Assembly: GCA_964405805.1 (NCBI GenBank)
Contig: CAYOPE010000016.1
Location: 1 to 20,808 of the forward strand
Direction: 5' to 3'
From: CAYOPE01 sp964405805
GTDB lineage: Bacteria; Patescibacteriota; Doudnabacteria; UBA920; O2-02-FULL-48-8
DNA: 20,808 nt
Shown here in pieces: positions 1-6,047 of this stretch. The translations under genes and the position numbers were made by a program. The stretch's first letter is position 1, and each line of letters begins with the position of its first letter. Under the pieces are notes generated by a model. It was not told the origin of the DNA and made no database searches. It was given only the letters and a program-made list of their open reading frames with translations.

Positions 1-148
1 GCGCCCCTCATTCGTTACGACAACTACTTCGCGTTATCGAATAACTTCCTCGAACATGGCGCCGACTTCGTCGTGGGTGTTCCACAACTGACCCTTGAAG
101 GAAGCGTCAGCGCACCCGCCGAGGTCGGGGCGTTCGAGCGTCGAACCG

Positions 149-421
149 ATGTCCATACCGTCGTTCGCCTGCAGGCCGTTGAGGGTCCACTCATTCCCGG
201 GGTTCACCGCCACGGCGTGTCGCAAGTTCATCAAGCTGTGCGACCCGATCGTGGATCCGAATTATCGGCAGGGATTCTTTCTGCCGTACCCGGAGATCTC
301 GCAGGTGACGATGGTGGAAGCGTACGCCGACAACAACTGGATCGAGTATGGTCAGTGGATGTGGGATCGGTTCTTCACGCAGAAGGCCGATGTCTCGCTC
401 CGCGACGTGCTTACCCGCTAG
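149..421 (+). CDS. 3' part of an unidentified GC-rich gene, start unresolved
   Basis: From about 220 to the TAG at 419-421 this frame has convincing protein character (FIKLCDPIVDPNY, then LPYPEISQVTMVEAYADNNW and a Trp-rich stretch GQWMWDRFF) and GC-rich third positions. Upstream of about 215 the same frame reads poorly, while another plus-strand frame (1 to about 200) looks better. The gene may therefore have entered from the window edge in another frame and be interrupted by a frameshift or sequencing error near 200-220. ATG 149 is only the first in-frame ATG and has no clear ribosome binding site. The downstream small gene starts about 20 bases after the stop, so the two may be co-transcribed. 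I do not recognise the family. Confidence 0.4.
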   Translation: MSIPSFACRPLRVHSFPGFTATACRKFIKLCDPIVDPNYRQGFFLPYPEISQVTMVEAYADNNWIEYGQWMWDRFFTQKADVSLRDVLTR

Positions 422-440
422 CTACCCGAAGGAGTTCATG

Positions 441-647
441 ATGGAAAGGACGATCGATCTGGTGTCCGGCGGCAAACGCGGGTTCATCTGTCCCGACTGG
501 GCGAAGCCGCACTGGGATGCAACCCAGTGTTCTATCGAACACTGCACCGACGGAACTTACCTGGTGTTGTGCCACAGCACGCAGGAAGGTATCTACGTCG
601 GCGAGACGCGAGAAGAATGTGCGCAATGGCTTCGGGGTGAGATCTAG
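441..647 (+). CDS. Small Cys-containing orphan protein (68 aa)
   Basis: A 68-residue GC-rich gene. The Shine-Dalgarno AAGGAG at 429-434 lies six bases before ATG 441; an adjacent ATG at 438 would give one extra Met but poorer spacing. The product has four cysteines (in FICPDW, TQCSIEHC and LVLCHS contexts) plus one near the C-terminus (EECAQWL), and two His, so a metal-binding fold is conceivable, but no paired CxxC knuckle is present. No signal peptide or membrane segment is visible. The stop codon TAG lies in the loop of a 9-bp hairpin (634-656), a feature shared with other GC-rich genes here. Family not recognised. Confidence 0.6.
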   Translation: MERTIDLVSGGKRGFICPDWAKPHWDATQCSIEHCTDGTYLVLCHSTQEGIYVGETREECAQWLRGEI

Positions 648-656
648 TCTCGCCCC
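634..656 (+). other. Hairpin with the stop codon in its loop
   Basis: GGGGTGAGA (634-642) pairs with TCTCGCCCC (648-656), including one G-U pair, around the loop TCTAG. The loop contains the TAG stop (645-647) of the preceding gene. No T-run follows, so this is not the terminator; that lies at 697-725. It may protect the mRNA 3' end or affect termination of translation (inference). Confidence 0.5.
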
Positions 657-696
657 TACGCTAAAGTTTCCTGGTTCACTTGAAAGCAACCAGAGG

Positions 697-729
697 CCGC
701 CTTGGCACAGTTCAAGGCGGTTTTTCTTT
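697..729 (+). terminator. Rho-independent terminator
   Basis: CCGCCTTG (697-704) and CAAGGCGG (713-720) form a perfect 8-bp stem with an 8-base loop, followed by TTTTTCTTTTT. It closes the GC-rich unit at the window start. A second small inverted repeat, CTGGTT/AACCAG (671-676, 688-693), lies just upstream. Confidence 0.85.
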
Positions 730-764
730 TTGCTTTTAAGCCTTTGGTAGAGTTGTTCAAAATC

Positions 765-773
765 TGCTAAAAT
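765..773 (+). promoter_or_regulatory. Extended -10 promoter of the AT-rich membrane protein pair
   Basis: TGC followed by TAAAAT (768-773) makes an extended -10 element. The gene starts nine bases later, so the transcript would carry only about 2-3 leader bases. No good -35 box is seen at standard spacing, and there is no Shine-Dalgarno sequence. Confidence 0.5.
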
Positions 774-782
774 TCACAACAT

Positions 783-1457
783 ATGGACTCTAAAGAAATC
801 AACAGAATAATAGAAACTATTAAGATACCCCATTTCTACAGAGATTTGATGGTTCTAATCGGTGGGCTAAGTTTTGGTGTGCTAGTTTATTATTTTTATC
901 ACCCACAAGTTAACAGAATTTTAAACACTTTTGAAATAAAAAATTTTTCTTTAGAAGTTGATTTTCTTATACTAGTTCTTAGTTATATTTTAGGTAGGTT
1001 GCTTTTAATTTTATCTAAAATAATTTTAGCCATTTATTATTTCGTAATTAAAATTTTCACAAGAAGAATTTATCTTAGGTCGTTTAAAGCTTTATATCAG
1101 GAGCAAAAAATGCGTTGGCACTTGTTTATTTCAAGAACTAATACTCCACACTCAACCTCAGTTCATGCATTGGAAACTACGACTACTGTTGCCGAAATGG
1201 GGCTAATTAAAGAAAAGTTTCCAAGTGTTGCCGATAACTTTGAGCGCGAAAACTTAAATGCTATATTCTTGAGTATCTTAACAGCCACACTATTTTTGGG
1301 ATTAGTACCTTTTAAATGGAATCTGGTGATACCTTTCTTAATTAGTTTTTGCTTATTGGTACAGAGTAATTCAAGAATCAACTATAACAACATTCAACTT
1401 TTTGAAGCAGCAACCAAGGAAGCTGAAAGAACAAGACAACAAACACTCAAAATTTAG
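783..1457 (+). CDS. Uncharacterised multi-spanning membrane protein
   Basis: A 224-residue protein with an N-terminal soluble stretch, a hydrophobic segment at about 22-41, a long hydrophobic region at about 60-92 (probably two helices, ending in basic KIFTRR), a polar middle of about 65 residues, and two closely spaced helices at about 160-195, followed by a charged C-terminal tail. The gene is much more AT-rich than its neighbours (the line 901-960 has 13 G/C in 60). It ends two bases before the next gene, so the two form an operon. The pairing and odd composition suggest an accessory module. A helper or effector role is possible, but no family is recognised and no catalytic motif is seen. 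Confidence 0.7.
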   Translation: MDSKEINRIIETIKIPHFYRDLMVLIGGLSFGVLVYYFYHPQVNRILNTFEIKNFSLEVDFLILVLSYILGRLLLILSKIILAIYYFVIKIFTRRIYLRSFKALYQEQKMRWHLFISRTNTPHSTSVHALETTTTVAEMGLIKEKFPSVADNFERENLNAIFLSILTATLFLGLVPFKWNLVIPFLISFCLLVQSNSRINYNNIQLFEAATKEAERTRQQTLKI

Positions 1458-1459
1458 CT

Positions 1460-2074
1460 ATGGCAATCTGGATATGGAATAATCTTGTAGGTACTATAGG
1501 AATTATTGTGGGTGGATTTATTGCCTACCACGTTTATTTTTTATCCAAGAAAATTAACTTAAAAGATAGACTTTCCCACAAGGACAGTATAATTAAGAGA
1601 GTTCAACCACTACTAGAAAACATAAGAAATGGAATTAACGTTGAAGTTGAACTAGTTAACGTAAAAAAATATTTAAAGTATTACCCACATAACAACTCTT
1701 TGAATAAAAATGGATATACTTACATGAGAGCAGAGCTTAAAGCATTGCGATTTGACGGAGTAGAATTTTTTTGTGAAGTTCAAGCAATATATAAAAAACC
1801 TAACGGTAAATTCAGTCTTACAAATGGGGAAAGATATATTAAACAGGATAAAAATACTTTAGTGGGAGGAACTATCCCATACGAGTGGATTGAACACGTT
1901 GATCCGAATGGAGACGAGTTTAGTTATAGACCACAGTTTTTTACGAATTTTAAGGGAGATGGAAAATCACCATATAAACGTTTCTCGTTCTATATTGAAA
2001 GTGATACGTACCAAAAAGGAAGCGATCCAACTGATTGGCAATGGAAAAGTATTGATGTTGAAACCTCTAACTAG
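1460..2074 (+). CDS. Uncharacterised protein with an N-terminal membrane anchor
   Basis: A 204-residue protein. Residues about 5-30 (WIWNNLVGTIGIIVGGFIAYHVYF) form one membrane helix, followed by a basic stretch KKINLKDR. The rest is soluble and rich in aromatic and beta-type residues (RYIKQDKN, VGGTIPYEWIEHVDPNGDEF, FFTNFKGDG). The start lies two bases after the preceding stop, implying translational coupling; no Shine-Dalgarno sequence is visible. Very AT-rich, like its partner. Membrane topology with a cytoplasmic C-terminal domain is an inference from the positive charges after the helix. No family recognised. Confidence 0.7.
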   Translation: MAIWIWNNLVGTIGIIVGGFIAYHVYFLSKKINLKDRLSHKDSIIKRVQPLLENIRNGINVEVELVNVKKYLKYYPHNNSLNKNGYTYMRAELKALRFDGVEFFCEVQAIYKKPNGKFSLTNGERYIKQDKNTLVGGTIPYEWIEHVDPNGDEFSYRPQFFTNFKGDGKSPYKRFSFYIESDTYQKGSDPTDWQWKSIDVETSN

Positions 2075-2135
2075 TCCATAATTTTGCCTTGATAAGATCA
2101 GTTCCAACTTTAGTCCACAATTCCCGCCACAAAGG

Positions 2136-2163
2136 ACATCTGCTGATCACAGGTGTTTTTTGT
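2136..2163 (+). terminator. Rho-independent terminator after the AT-rich pair
   Basis: ACATCTG (2136-2142) pairs with CAGGTGT (2150-2156), one G-U pair, loop of seven, followed by a run of T. It separates the AT-rich pair from the next transcription unit. Confidence 0.75.
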
Positions 2164-2172
2164 TTCTAAACT

Positions 2173-2187
2173 TGATATAATACACTT
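2173..2187 (+). promoter_or_regulatory. Extended -10 promoter giving a leaderless start
   Basis: TGATATAAT: TG at 2173-2174 and TATAAT at 2176-2181. The ATG at 2188 follows after exactly six bases, where transcription would be expected to begin. No Shine-Dalgarno sequence is possible, so the mRNA is probably leaderless. The -35 region is weak. Confidence 0.65.
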
Positions 2188-2715
2188 ATGGAAAAGCAGA
2201 AATTTGTAATTCATCTTGTGGGACGGCCGTGCTCAGGTAAATCGACACTGGAGAGCTTGATTGGCGAGAAAGTCGCCGAAAGTTTTCGCGTGGACTATGA
2301 CCATCTGAAATGGCAGCTGTCTGATTATCATCGCGACAAGCATCGAGATCTGGTTCAGAGAATTACGCGCGGACTCTATGAGACAGTTTGCGCGCAACAG
2401 GTCCCGTTGGTTTTGCTGAATTTGTTTGCACACAATGAACAAGACCTTGCAGACTATAAAAAGATTGCCGAATCAAATGGCTATAAATTTATTTCTGTTT
2501 TACTTACAGCGCCGGACGAAGTTCTGGTTGAACGATTTCGTAAACGCCTTGAACACGCACAGAAAATTGGCCAAAAGGTTTCGATTGTTGACGAGCAAAC
2601 CTTTCGATCCTGGTTGGCAACTCAGTATTTTTTCCCATCTGACGCTATCGAATTTGATACTTCGAAAGTCACCATGGAATCCGTCCGTGACGAGATTTTA
2701 AGTATAATGGTATAA
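2188..2715 (+). CDS. P-loop kinase-like ATPase (AAA_33 / predicted kinase type)
   Basis: A 175-residue P-loop protein. Walker A is GRPCSGKST at residues 12-20. An acidic DYDHLKW segment at about 36-42 is where small-molecule kinases of this group bind their substrate. A hydrophobic strand (VPLVLLNLF) lies at about 72-80 and a typical kinase lid segment, ERFRKRLEHA, at about 115-124. The length fits shikimate/gluconate-kinase-like or zeta-toxin-like predicted kinases, but the substrate cannot be told from sequence. The ATG is six bases from a strong -10 box (leaderless). rmuC follows after seven bases but has its own -10 element inside the end of this gene. No antitoxin-like partner is seen, which argues against a toxin. 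Confidence 0.75.
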   Translation: MEKQKFVIHLVGRPCSGKSTLESLIGEKVAESFRVDYDHLKWQLSDYHRDKHRDLVQRITRGLYETVCAQQVPLVLLNLFAHNEQDLADYKKIAESNGYKFISVLLTAPDEVLVERFRKRLEHAQKIGQKVSIVDEQTFRSWLATQYFFPSDAIEFDTSKVTMESVRDEILSIMV

Positions 2716-2722
2716 TTATTTT
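2708..2722 (+). promoter_or_regulatory. Extended -10 promoter of rmuC
   Basis: TGGTATAAT: TG at 2708-2709, TATAAT at 2711-2716, six bases before ATG 2723. A second TATAAT lies eight bases upstream (2703-2708), inside the end of the preceding gene. The geometry matches a leaderless mRNA. Confidence 0.6.
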
Positions 2723-3736
2723 ATGAATCAGACTTATTTGGTTTTAATTATCATGATTGTGGGATTTGGGGTCCTGGCTTTTTTGCAATTTCGAAAGAAA
2801 GAGGAGCCGAAGCAGGATTCGGAAGCGCTGAAGGTCATGATGGAATGGATGAAGGAGATCAAGGCTGGCACAGAGTCCACGAAGCAGACCATGGAGAAAG
2901 AAATAAAAGAAACCAACAAAGCAATCAATGAGAGACTAGACAACGCAGGAAGAGTGATAGCAGCACTTAGCAAAGAGCTTGGCGGCATGGCGCAGATCGG
3001 GCCAGACATCAGACGATTGTCAGAAACACTCGCAAGCCCTAAAATGCGTGGCAACTTCGGTGAAGAAGTTCTGGAAAATATGCTTAATCAAGTATTCCCG
3101 AAAGAATTCTGTAAATTCCAGTATCGATTTAAAAATGGGGAAGTCGTAGATGCTGCTGTGAAAGTTGGCGATTTGCTTTTGCCGATCGACAGCAAGTTTA
3201 GTATGGAAAATTACCGACTTTATAAAGAAGCTAAGACAGATGAAGCCATGGAGGATCAGAAAAAGCTATTTTTGAAAGATGTGAAGAAGCGTGTCGATGA
3301 GATTCACAAAAAATATATCTTGCCACAGGAAGGAACTTATGATTTCGCGCTCATGTTTATACCAAGCGAAGGAATTTATCTGGAAGTGGCAGAAGATTTG
3401 CCGACCTGCGCGTACGCTCGTGACAAAAAAGTCGTCATGGTCGGGCCAAACACTCTGTATTTAACTTTGCAGACTTTTCTGGTATCATTGCGAGGTCAGC
3501 AGATAAACAAAGCCGCGCAGCAGGTCCTGGCTATGATAAACGGAATCAAGCAAGAAGGCGACAAGTTTGGCAAGACTCTGGACGTCATGGCCAATCATGT
3601 GAAGAATACGAACAATACTATGGGTCTGGTGATTGACGGCTACAGTAAACTTCGTGGGCAAATTACCAATGCTTCTAATTTACAATTAGACGAAAAGGTC
3701 GAAACAATTAAAACTATAGAAGATAAATTACTATGA
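2723..3736 (+). CDS. rmuC: DNA recombination protein RmuC homologue
   Basis: A 337-residue protein with the RmuC layout: an N-terminal membrane helix (about residues 4-20), a charged coiled-coil stretch (about 25-95), then the RmuC domain with LASPKMRGNFGEEVLENML, LLPIDSKFSMENY and FALMFIPSEGIYLEVAED. RmuC proteins limit DNA inversion or rearrangement and belong to the restriction-endonuclease-like superfamily; the GE and D-SKF residues match the expected active-site strands. The protein should sit at the membrane with its nuclease-like domain in the cytoplasm. It is shorter than the E. coli protein, as often seen in reduced genomes. Its stop overlaps the next start (ATGA), so the two genes are translationally coupled. 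Confidence 0.9.
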   Translation: MNQTYLVLIIMIVGFGVLAFLQFRKKEEPKQDSEALKVMMEWMKEIKAGTESTKQTMEKEIKETNKAINERLDNAGRVIAALSKELGGMAQIGPDIRRLSETLASPKMRGNFGEEVLENMLNQVFPKEFCKFQYRFKNGEVVDAAVKVGDLLLPIDSKFSMENYRLYKEAKTDEAMEDQKKLFLKDVKKRVDEIHKKYILPQEGTYDFALMFIPSEGIYLEVAEDLPTCAYARDKKVVMVGPNTLYLTLQTFLVSLRGQQINKAAQQVLAMINGIKQEGDKFGKTLDVMANHVKNTNNTMGLVIDGYSKLRGQITNASNLQLDEKVETIKTIEDKLL

Positions 3737-4248
3737 AAGCTGAACAACGTGTTGGTTTTTTTGTAGACGTACAAAATTTATACTACACCGCGAGAAATGT
3801 GTATAATGCGCGCGTGAATTTTAATTCAGTTCTAAAAGACGCTGTGGGTGATAGGCCGGTCGTTCGCGCTATCGCCTATGGCATCAAAGCTGACATGCCA
3901 GAAGAAAATACTTTTTTCGAAGCACTGAAGAAAGCAGGATTTGAAGTCAAACTAAAAGAGCTCCAGACTTTTTATGGCGGAGCCAAGAAGGGTGACTGGG
4001 ATGTGGGGATTGTCATGGATATTATTAAACTTTTGCCAAAACTAGATGTAGTAGTGCTGGCATCAGGTGACGGCGACTACATTCCACTTCTGGAATATTT
4101 ACAAATCCAGGGCGTGCGCACAGAACTAGTTTCATTTGGCAAATCTACTTCTAGCAAGATGCGAGAGCTGGTGGATCAGTATCTGGATCTCGACACAGAT
4201 CCACGAAAGTACCTGATGCCAATAAGAAATGGCAAGGGACGGCGATAG
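3733..4248 (+). CDS. NYN-domain (LabA-like, PIN-fold) putative ribonuclease
   Basis: A 171-residue single-domain NYN protein. Conserved acidic residues of the PIN-like metal site are visible: D12 in FFVDVQNLYY, D88 and D90 in KKGDWDVGIV with D96, and D113/D115 in LASGDGDYIPLL. Proteins of this family are metal-dependent nucleases, usually acting on RNA, or regulators such as LabA. The last 20 residues are basic and disordered-looking (IRNGKGRR). Overlap with rmuC by four bases suggests co-expression of two nucleic-acid-processing proteins. The gene ends five bases before a tRNA gene, so a read-through transcript would carry that tRNA and need processing. Confidence 0.88.
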   Translation: MKAEQRVGFFVDVQNLYYTARNVYNARVNFNSVLKDAVGDRPVVRAIAYGIKADMPEENTFFEALKKAGFEVKLKELQTFYGGAKKGDWDVGIVMDIIKLLPKLDVVVLASGDGDYIPLLEYLQIQGVRTELVSFGKSTSSKMRELVDQYLDLDTDPRKYLMPIRNGKGRR

Positions 4249-4253
4249 GCTAG

Positions 4254-4328
4254 GCCTTCGTCGTTCAATGGATAGGACGCAAGATTCCGGATCTTGTAAT
4301 GGGGGTTCAATTCCCTCCGGAGGCACCA
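4254..4328 (+). tRNA. tRNA-Arg (anticodon CCG)
   Basis: A full cloverleaf of 75 bases with encoded CCA. The acceptor stem is GCCTTCG/CGGAGGC (4254-4260, 4318-4324, one G-U), the D stem GTTC/GGAC, the anticodon stem CAAGA/TCTTG with loop TTCCGGA, and the T stem GGGGG/CCCTC with loop TTCAATT. The discriminator A4325 is followed by CCA 4326-4328. Anticodon CCG (4287-4289) reads the Arg codon CGG. It lies five bases after the NYN gene, with a terminator after it, so it probably belongs to the same transcript. Confidence 0.95.
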
Positions 4329-4345
4329 GAAATTTGTAAAACGAA

Positions 4346-4380
4346 AACAGGCGAAGGACTTGGTCCCGCGCCTGTTTTTT
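4346..4380. terminator. Bidirectional terminator between tRNA-Arg and the deaminase gene
   Basis: An ACAGGCG/CGCCTGT stem (4347-4353, 4369-4375) with an inner GGAC/GTCC stem and TTG loop. On the plus strand it is followed by TTTTTT; on the minus strand by TTTTCGTTTT. It can terminate both the rmuC-NYN-tRNA transcript and the convergent minus-strand gene. Confidence 0.85.
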
Positions 4381-4406
4381 CGCGGCGTCAAACGCCTGCG
4401 GTCGGA

Positions 4407-4877
4407 TCAGTATTCGCCGAAGAACTCGAGTATTTCTTTGAAAGTGCGTTCCTCGACTTTCCCCTGGTGGTTGTGAGCAGTGATGATGAGGGTCTCATCA
4501 CTGACCTGCGGCATCGAGCGCAGGATAGCTCGGCACTCGTCACATGGTAGCAACGTGTCCGCGCAGAGTCCTGTCACGTCCGGCTGGGGCTCGCCGGCGA
4601 TGACGATCGCGATTGCTCTTTCCCAGCCTTCTGCTTGAGCTTGACCGATGCCCGTCTGCTCCGCGCAGACTTTGCGGACCTTCTTGTCCGGCTTGATGTT
4701 CACGGCAGTCACGAAGCCGTAGTGTCCATGACGGCCGCTGACGACGGACTTCCACATCAGCATCGCGCAACCGACGCGGAAATTCCTGTAAGACAGACCG
4801 CGCTTAGAAATCTCGCGAGCCATCTCGATCAGGTCTGCTCGTACTTGCTCGAGCATGGCTTTATCGTTCTGATCCAT
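4407..4877 (-). CDS. Cytidine deaminase family protein
   Basis: A 156-residue GC-rich gene with the zinc-deaminase signature: CAE at residues 71-73 (zinc ligand Cys plus the catalytic Glu) and PCDEC at 111-115 (two further zinc-ligand Cys). N60 precedes the CAE helix, as in nucleoside deaminases, and FRVGCAML (33-40) fits the first core strand. The family hydrolyses cytidine or deoxycytidine to uridine or deoxyuridine in pyrimidine salvage; related enzymes use other bases, and exact specificity is not certain. The Shine-Dalgarno GGAGGA lies about eight bases before ATG, behind a near-consensus promoter. It lies convergent to the tRNA and divergent from a small orphan. Confidence 0.85.
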   Translation of the reverse strand: MDQNDKAMLEQVRADLIEMAREISKRGLSYRNFRVGCAMLMWKSVVSGRHGHYGFVTAVNIKPDKKVRKVCAEQTGIGQAQAEGWERAIAIVIAGEPQPDVTGLCADTLLPCDECRAILRSMPQVSDETLIITAHNHQGKVEERTFKEILEFFGEY

Positions 4878-4934
4878 TTCTAGCTTCCTCCATTAAGCTG
4901 TTGTTGTATTGAAAACTGCGTAAAGCAGTTGTAT

Positions 4935-4963
4935 ATTATAGCGCAAAATAGGGGACTTGTCAA
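4935..4963 (-). promoter_or_regulatory. Strong sigma70-type promoter of the deaminase gene
   Basis: On the minus strand TTGACA (4958-4963) and TATAAT (4935-4940) are both perfect consensus boxes with a 17-base spacer. This is the best promoter in the window and drives the deaminase gene. Confidence 0.85.
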
Positions 4964-4986
4964 GGTTTTCGGTGTTCTGCTAGACT
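4957..4986 (+). promoter_or_regulatory. Divergent promoter sharing the -35 region
   Basis: On the plus strand TTGTCA (4957-4962) and TAGACT (4981-4986), spacer 18, with TG at 4978-4979 as an extended -10. Its -35 box lies on the same short palindrome CTTGTCAAG as the opposite promoter. Confidence 0.5.
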
Positions 4987-5033
4987 TTATGCATCATCTG
5001 CCGAGTGTATCTCGGCTTAGGAGGAGTACGGTC

Positions 5034-5252
5034 ATGGATCAGACGCTAGGGGACATGCCGCTTCGTGGTCGGTTCACGCACAATCAGCGTCGGGGTCGTC
5101 GACATCGCGAATTACCGCCGTTGATCGACCTGAGCAACGATGCGAACAAAGGTACGGTGCACAAAGCACCGGGCGGCATCGAGCAGCTCACGACAGCGGA
5201 CATGGGACGCTTCATCGCAGGGACCCCGCGTTACATTCCGTCGACCAACTGA
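5034..5252 (+). CDS. Basic orphan protein (72 aa)
   Basis: A 72-residue, Arg-rich protein with the N-terminal basic cluster RRGRRHRE at about 19-26 and a C-terminal half with TTADMGRFIAGTPRY. There is no membrane helix. The start is chosen at ATG 5034 because TAGGAGGAG (5018-5026) precedes it at good spacing; an in-frame ATG at 4989 lies only two bases after the -10 box and is less likely. A small hairpin CCGAG/CTCGG (5001-5015) lies in the leader just before the Shine-Dalgarno sequence. It is followed by a very long hairpin terminator and then the split purH genes. Family not recognised; nucleic-acid binding is a guess from charge only. Confidence 0.6.
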   Translation: MDQTLGDMPLRGRFTHNQRRGRRHRELPPLIDLSNDANKGTVHKAPGGIEQLTTADMGRFIAGTPRYIPSTN

Positions 5253-5263
5253 CGTCCGGGGCA

Positions 5264-5330
5264 GGCCGGCGCGAACCTTGAGTTACCTTGCACAGTGCTT
5301 GGTAACCGAGATCGCGCCGGCCTTTTCATT
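5264..5330 (+). terminator. Unusually long, nearly continuous hairpin terminator
   Basis: GGCCGGCGCGA (5264-5274) pairs perfectly with TCGCGCCGGCC (5312-5322), followed by TTTTCATTTTC. Inside it CTTG/CGAG, GTTACC/GGTAAC and GCA/TGC continue the stem, giving about 59 bases that are almost fully paired. This is far more than termination needs. Confidence 0.8.
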
Positions 5331-5362
5331 TTCTCTCAAATCCGCTAGCATAAGCACATCAG

Positions 5363-5393
5363 GAGCCAACCAGGAGGTTAGGCTCTTTGTATT
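5363..5393 (+). promoter_or_regulatory. Terminator-like hairpin in the purH leader
   Basis: GAGCCAACC (5363-5371) pairs with GGTTaGGCTC (5376-5385), loop AGGA, followed by TTTGTATTT. It stands between a weak possible promoter (TTTTCA 5325-5330, TAGCAT about 5348-5353) and the purH start. It could act as an attenuator or simply as an mRNA-stabilising hairpin. Confidence 0.4.
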
Positions 5394-5407
5394 TGATGGA
5401 GGAGCAT

Positions 5408-6031
5408 ATGTTCCGAGCTTTGATCAGCGTTTCGGACAAAGCGGGTATCGAGCAGTTTGCCTTGGGGTTACGCGACATCTTCGGTGCTGACCTGATGCTG
5501 CTCTCTACGGGCAAGACGGCCGCGGTGCTGAAGGCAGCGGGTACGAACCCGACCGAGATCGTCAGCTTCACCCGCAGTCCGGAAGTGATGGGCGGAAGGG
5601 TCAAGACGCTGCATCCGAAGATCTACGGAGGGATTCTGGCGAGACGTGACCAGGGCTCTGACATGGAAGAGCTCGCCAACGTGCTCATGAGCGCGCCGAT
5701 CGATCTGGTCTGTGTGAGCCTCTACCCGTTCGAGAGGACGGCGAAGAATCCCAATGCGACGTTTGAGGATCTCATCGAGAACATCGACATTGGGGGTACA
5801 TCGCTCATTCGCGCTGCGGCGAAGAACTTCCGTCATGTTCTCGTCGTGACATCGCCCGACCATTACTCTCTGGTTATTAGGCACTTGAAAAGCCCTGGCG
5901 GACTGACCCTTAGGTTTCGCTTCCGTCTGATGCAGGATGCATTCGCGCGTACGGCGGAGTATGACAACGCGATCGCGGAGCAGATGGAACGATGGGAAAC
6001 AGAGGGCTTCAACTTCGAACGAATCGCCTAA
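5408..6031 (+). CDS. purH: IMP cyclohydrolase, stand-alone N-terminal half of PurH
   Basis: A 207-residue protein equal to the N-terminal MGS-like/IMPCH domain of bifunctional PurH. Visible motifs: RALISVSDKAGI at the N-terminus, LLSTGKTAAVLKAAG (31-45; usually STGGT, here STGKT), GGRVKTLHPKIYGGIL (62-77), IDLVCVSLYPFE (98-109), and IENIDIGGTSLIRAAAKNF (123-141). The enzyme closes FAICAR to IMP, the last step of de novo purine synthesis. ATG 5408 is preceded by GGAGGAG. The protein ends where bifunctional PurH would continue into the transformylase domain; the partner follows after 16 bases with its own Shine-Dalgarno sequence, so this is a clean split and not a frameshift. Confidence 0.9.
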   Translation: MFRALISVSDKAGIEQFALGLRDIFGADLMLLSTGKTAAVLKAAGTNPTEIVSFTRSPEVMGGRVKTLHPKIYGGILARRDQGSDMEELANVLMSAPIDLVCVSLYPFERTAKNPNATFEDLIENIDIGGTSLIRAAAKNFRHVLVVTSPDHYSLVIRHLKSPGGLTLRFRFRLMQDAFARTAEYDNAIAEQMERWETEGFNFERIA

Positions 6032-6047
6032 CGAAAGGAAGGCTACG

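Noticed and set aside
34..231. Minus-strand reading frame of 65 codons with plausible composition
   Set aside because: It has no Shine-Dalgarno sequence or promoter, and it is in antisense register with a plus-strand frame of GC-rich DNA, which often produces such shadows. Kept only as part of the frame-conflict finding.
4254..4328. tRNA-Arg as an attachment site of an integrated element
   Set aside because: No second copy of the tRNA 3' end was found in the window, and there is no integrase gene.
4989..5033. Longer start (ATG 4989) for the 72-residue orphan
   Set aside because: It lies two bases after the proposed -10 box, so it would not be in the transcript, whereas ATG 5034 has a strong Shine-Dalgarno sequence.
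5264..5330. Integron attC-like site after a small cassette-like gene
   Set aside because: The structured repeat lacks the RYYYAAC/GTTRRRY pair at its ends, no integrase is seen, and the genes have their own promoters, unlike integron cassettes.
5468..5884. Minus-strand 138-codon frame opposite the IMP cyclohydrolase gene
   Set aside because: The plus strand carries clear PurH motifs; the antisense frame follows from GC-rich codon structure.
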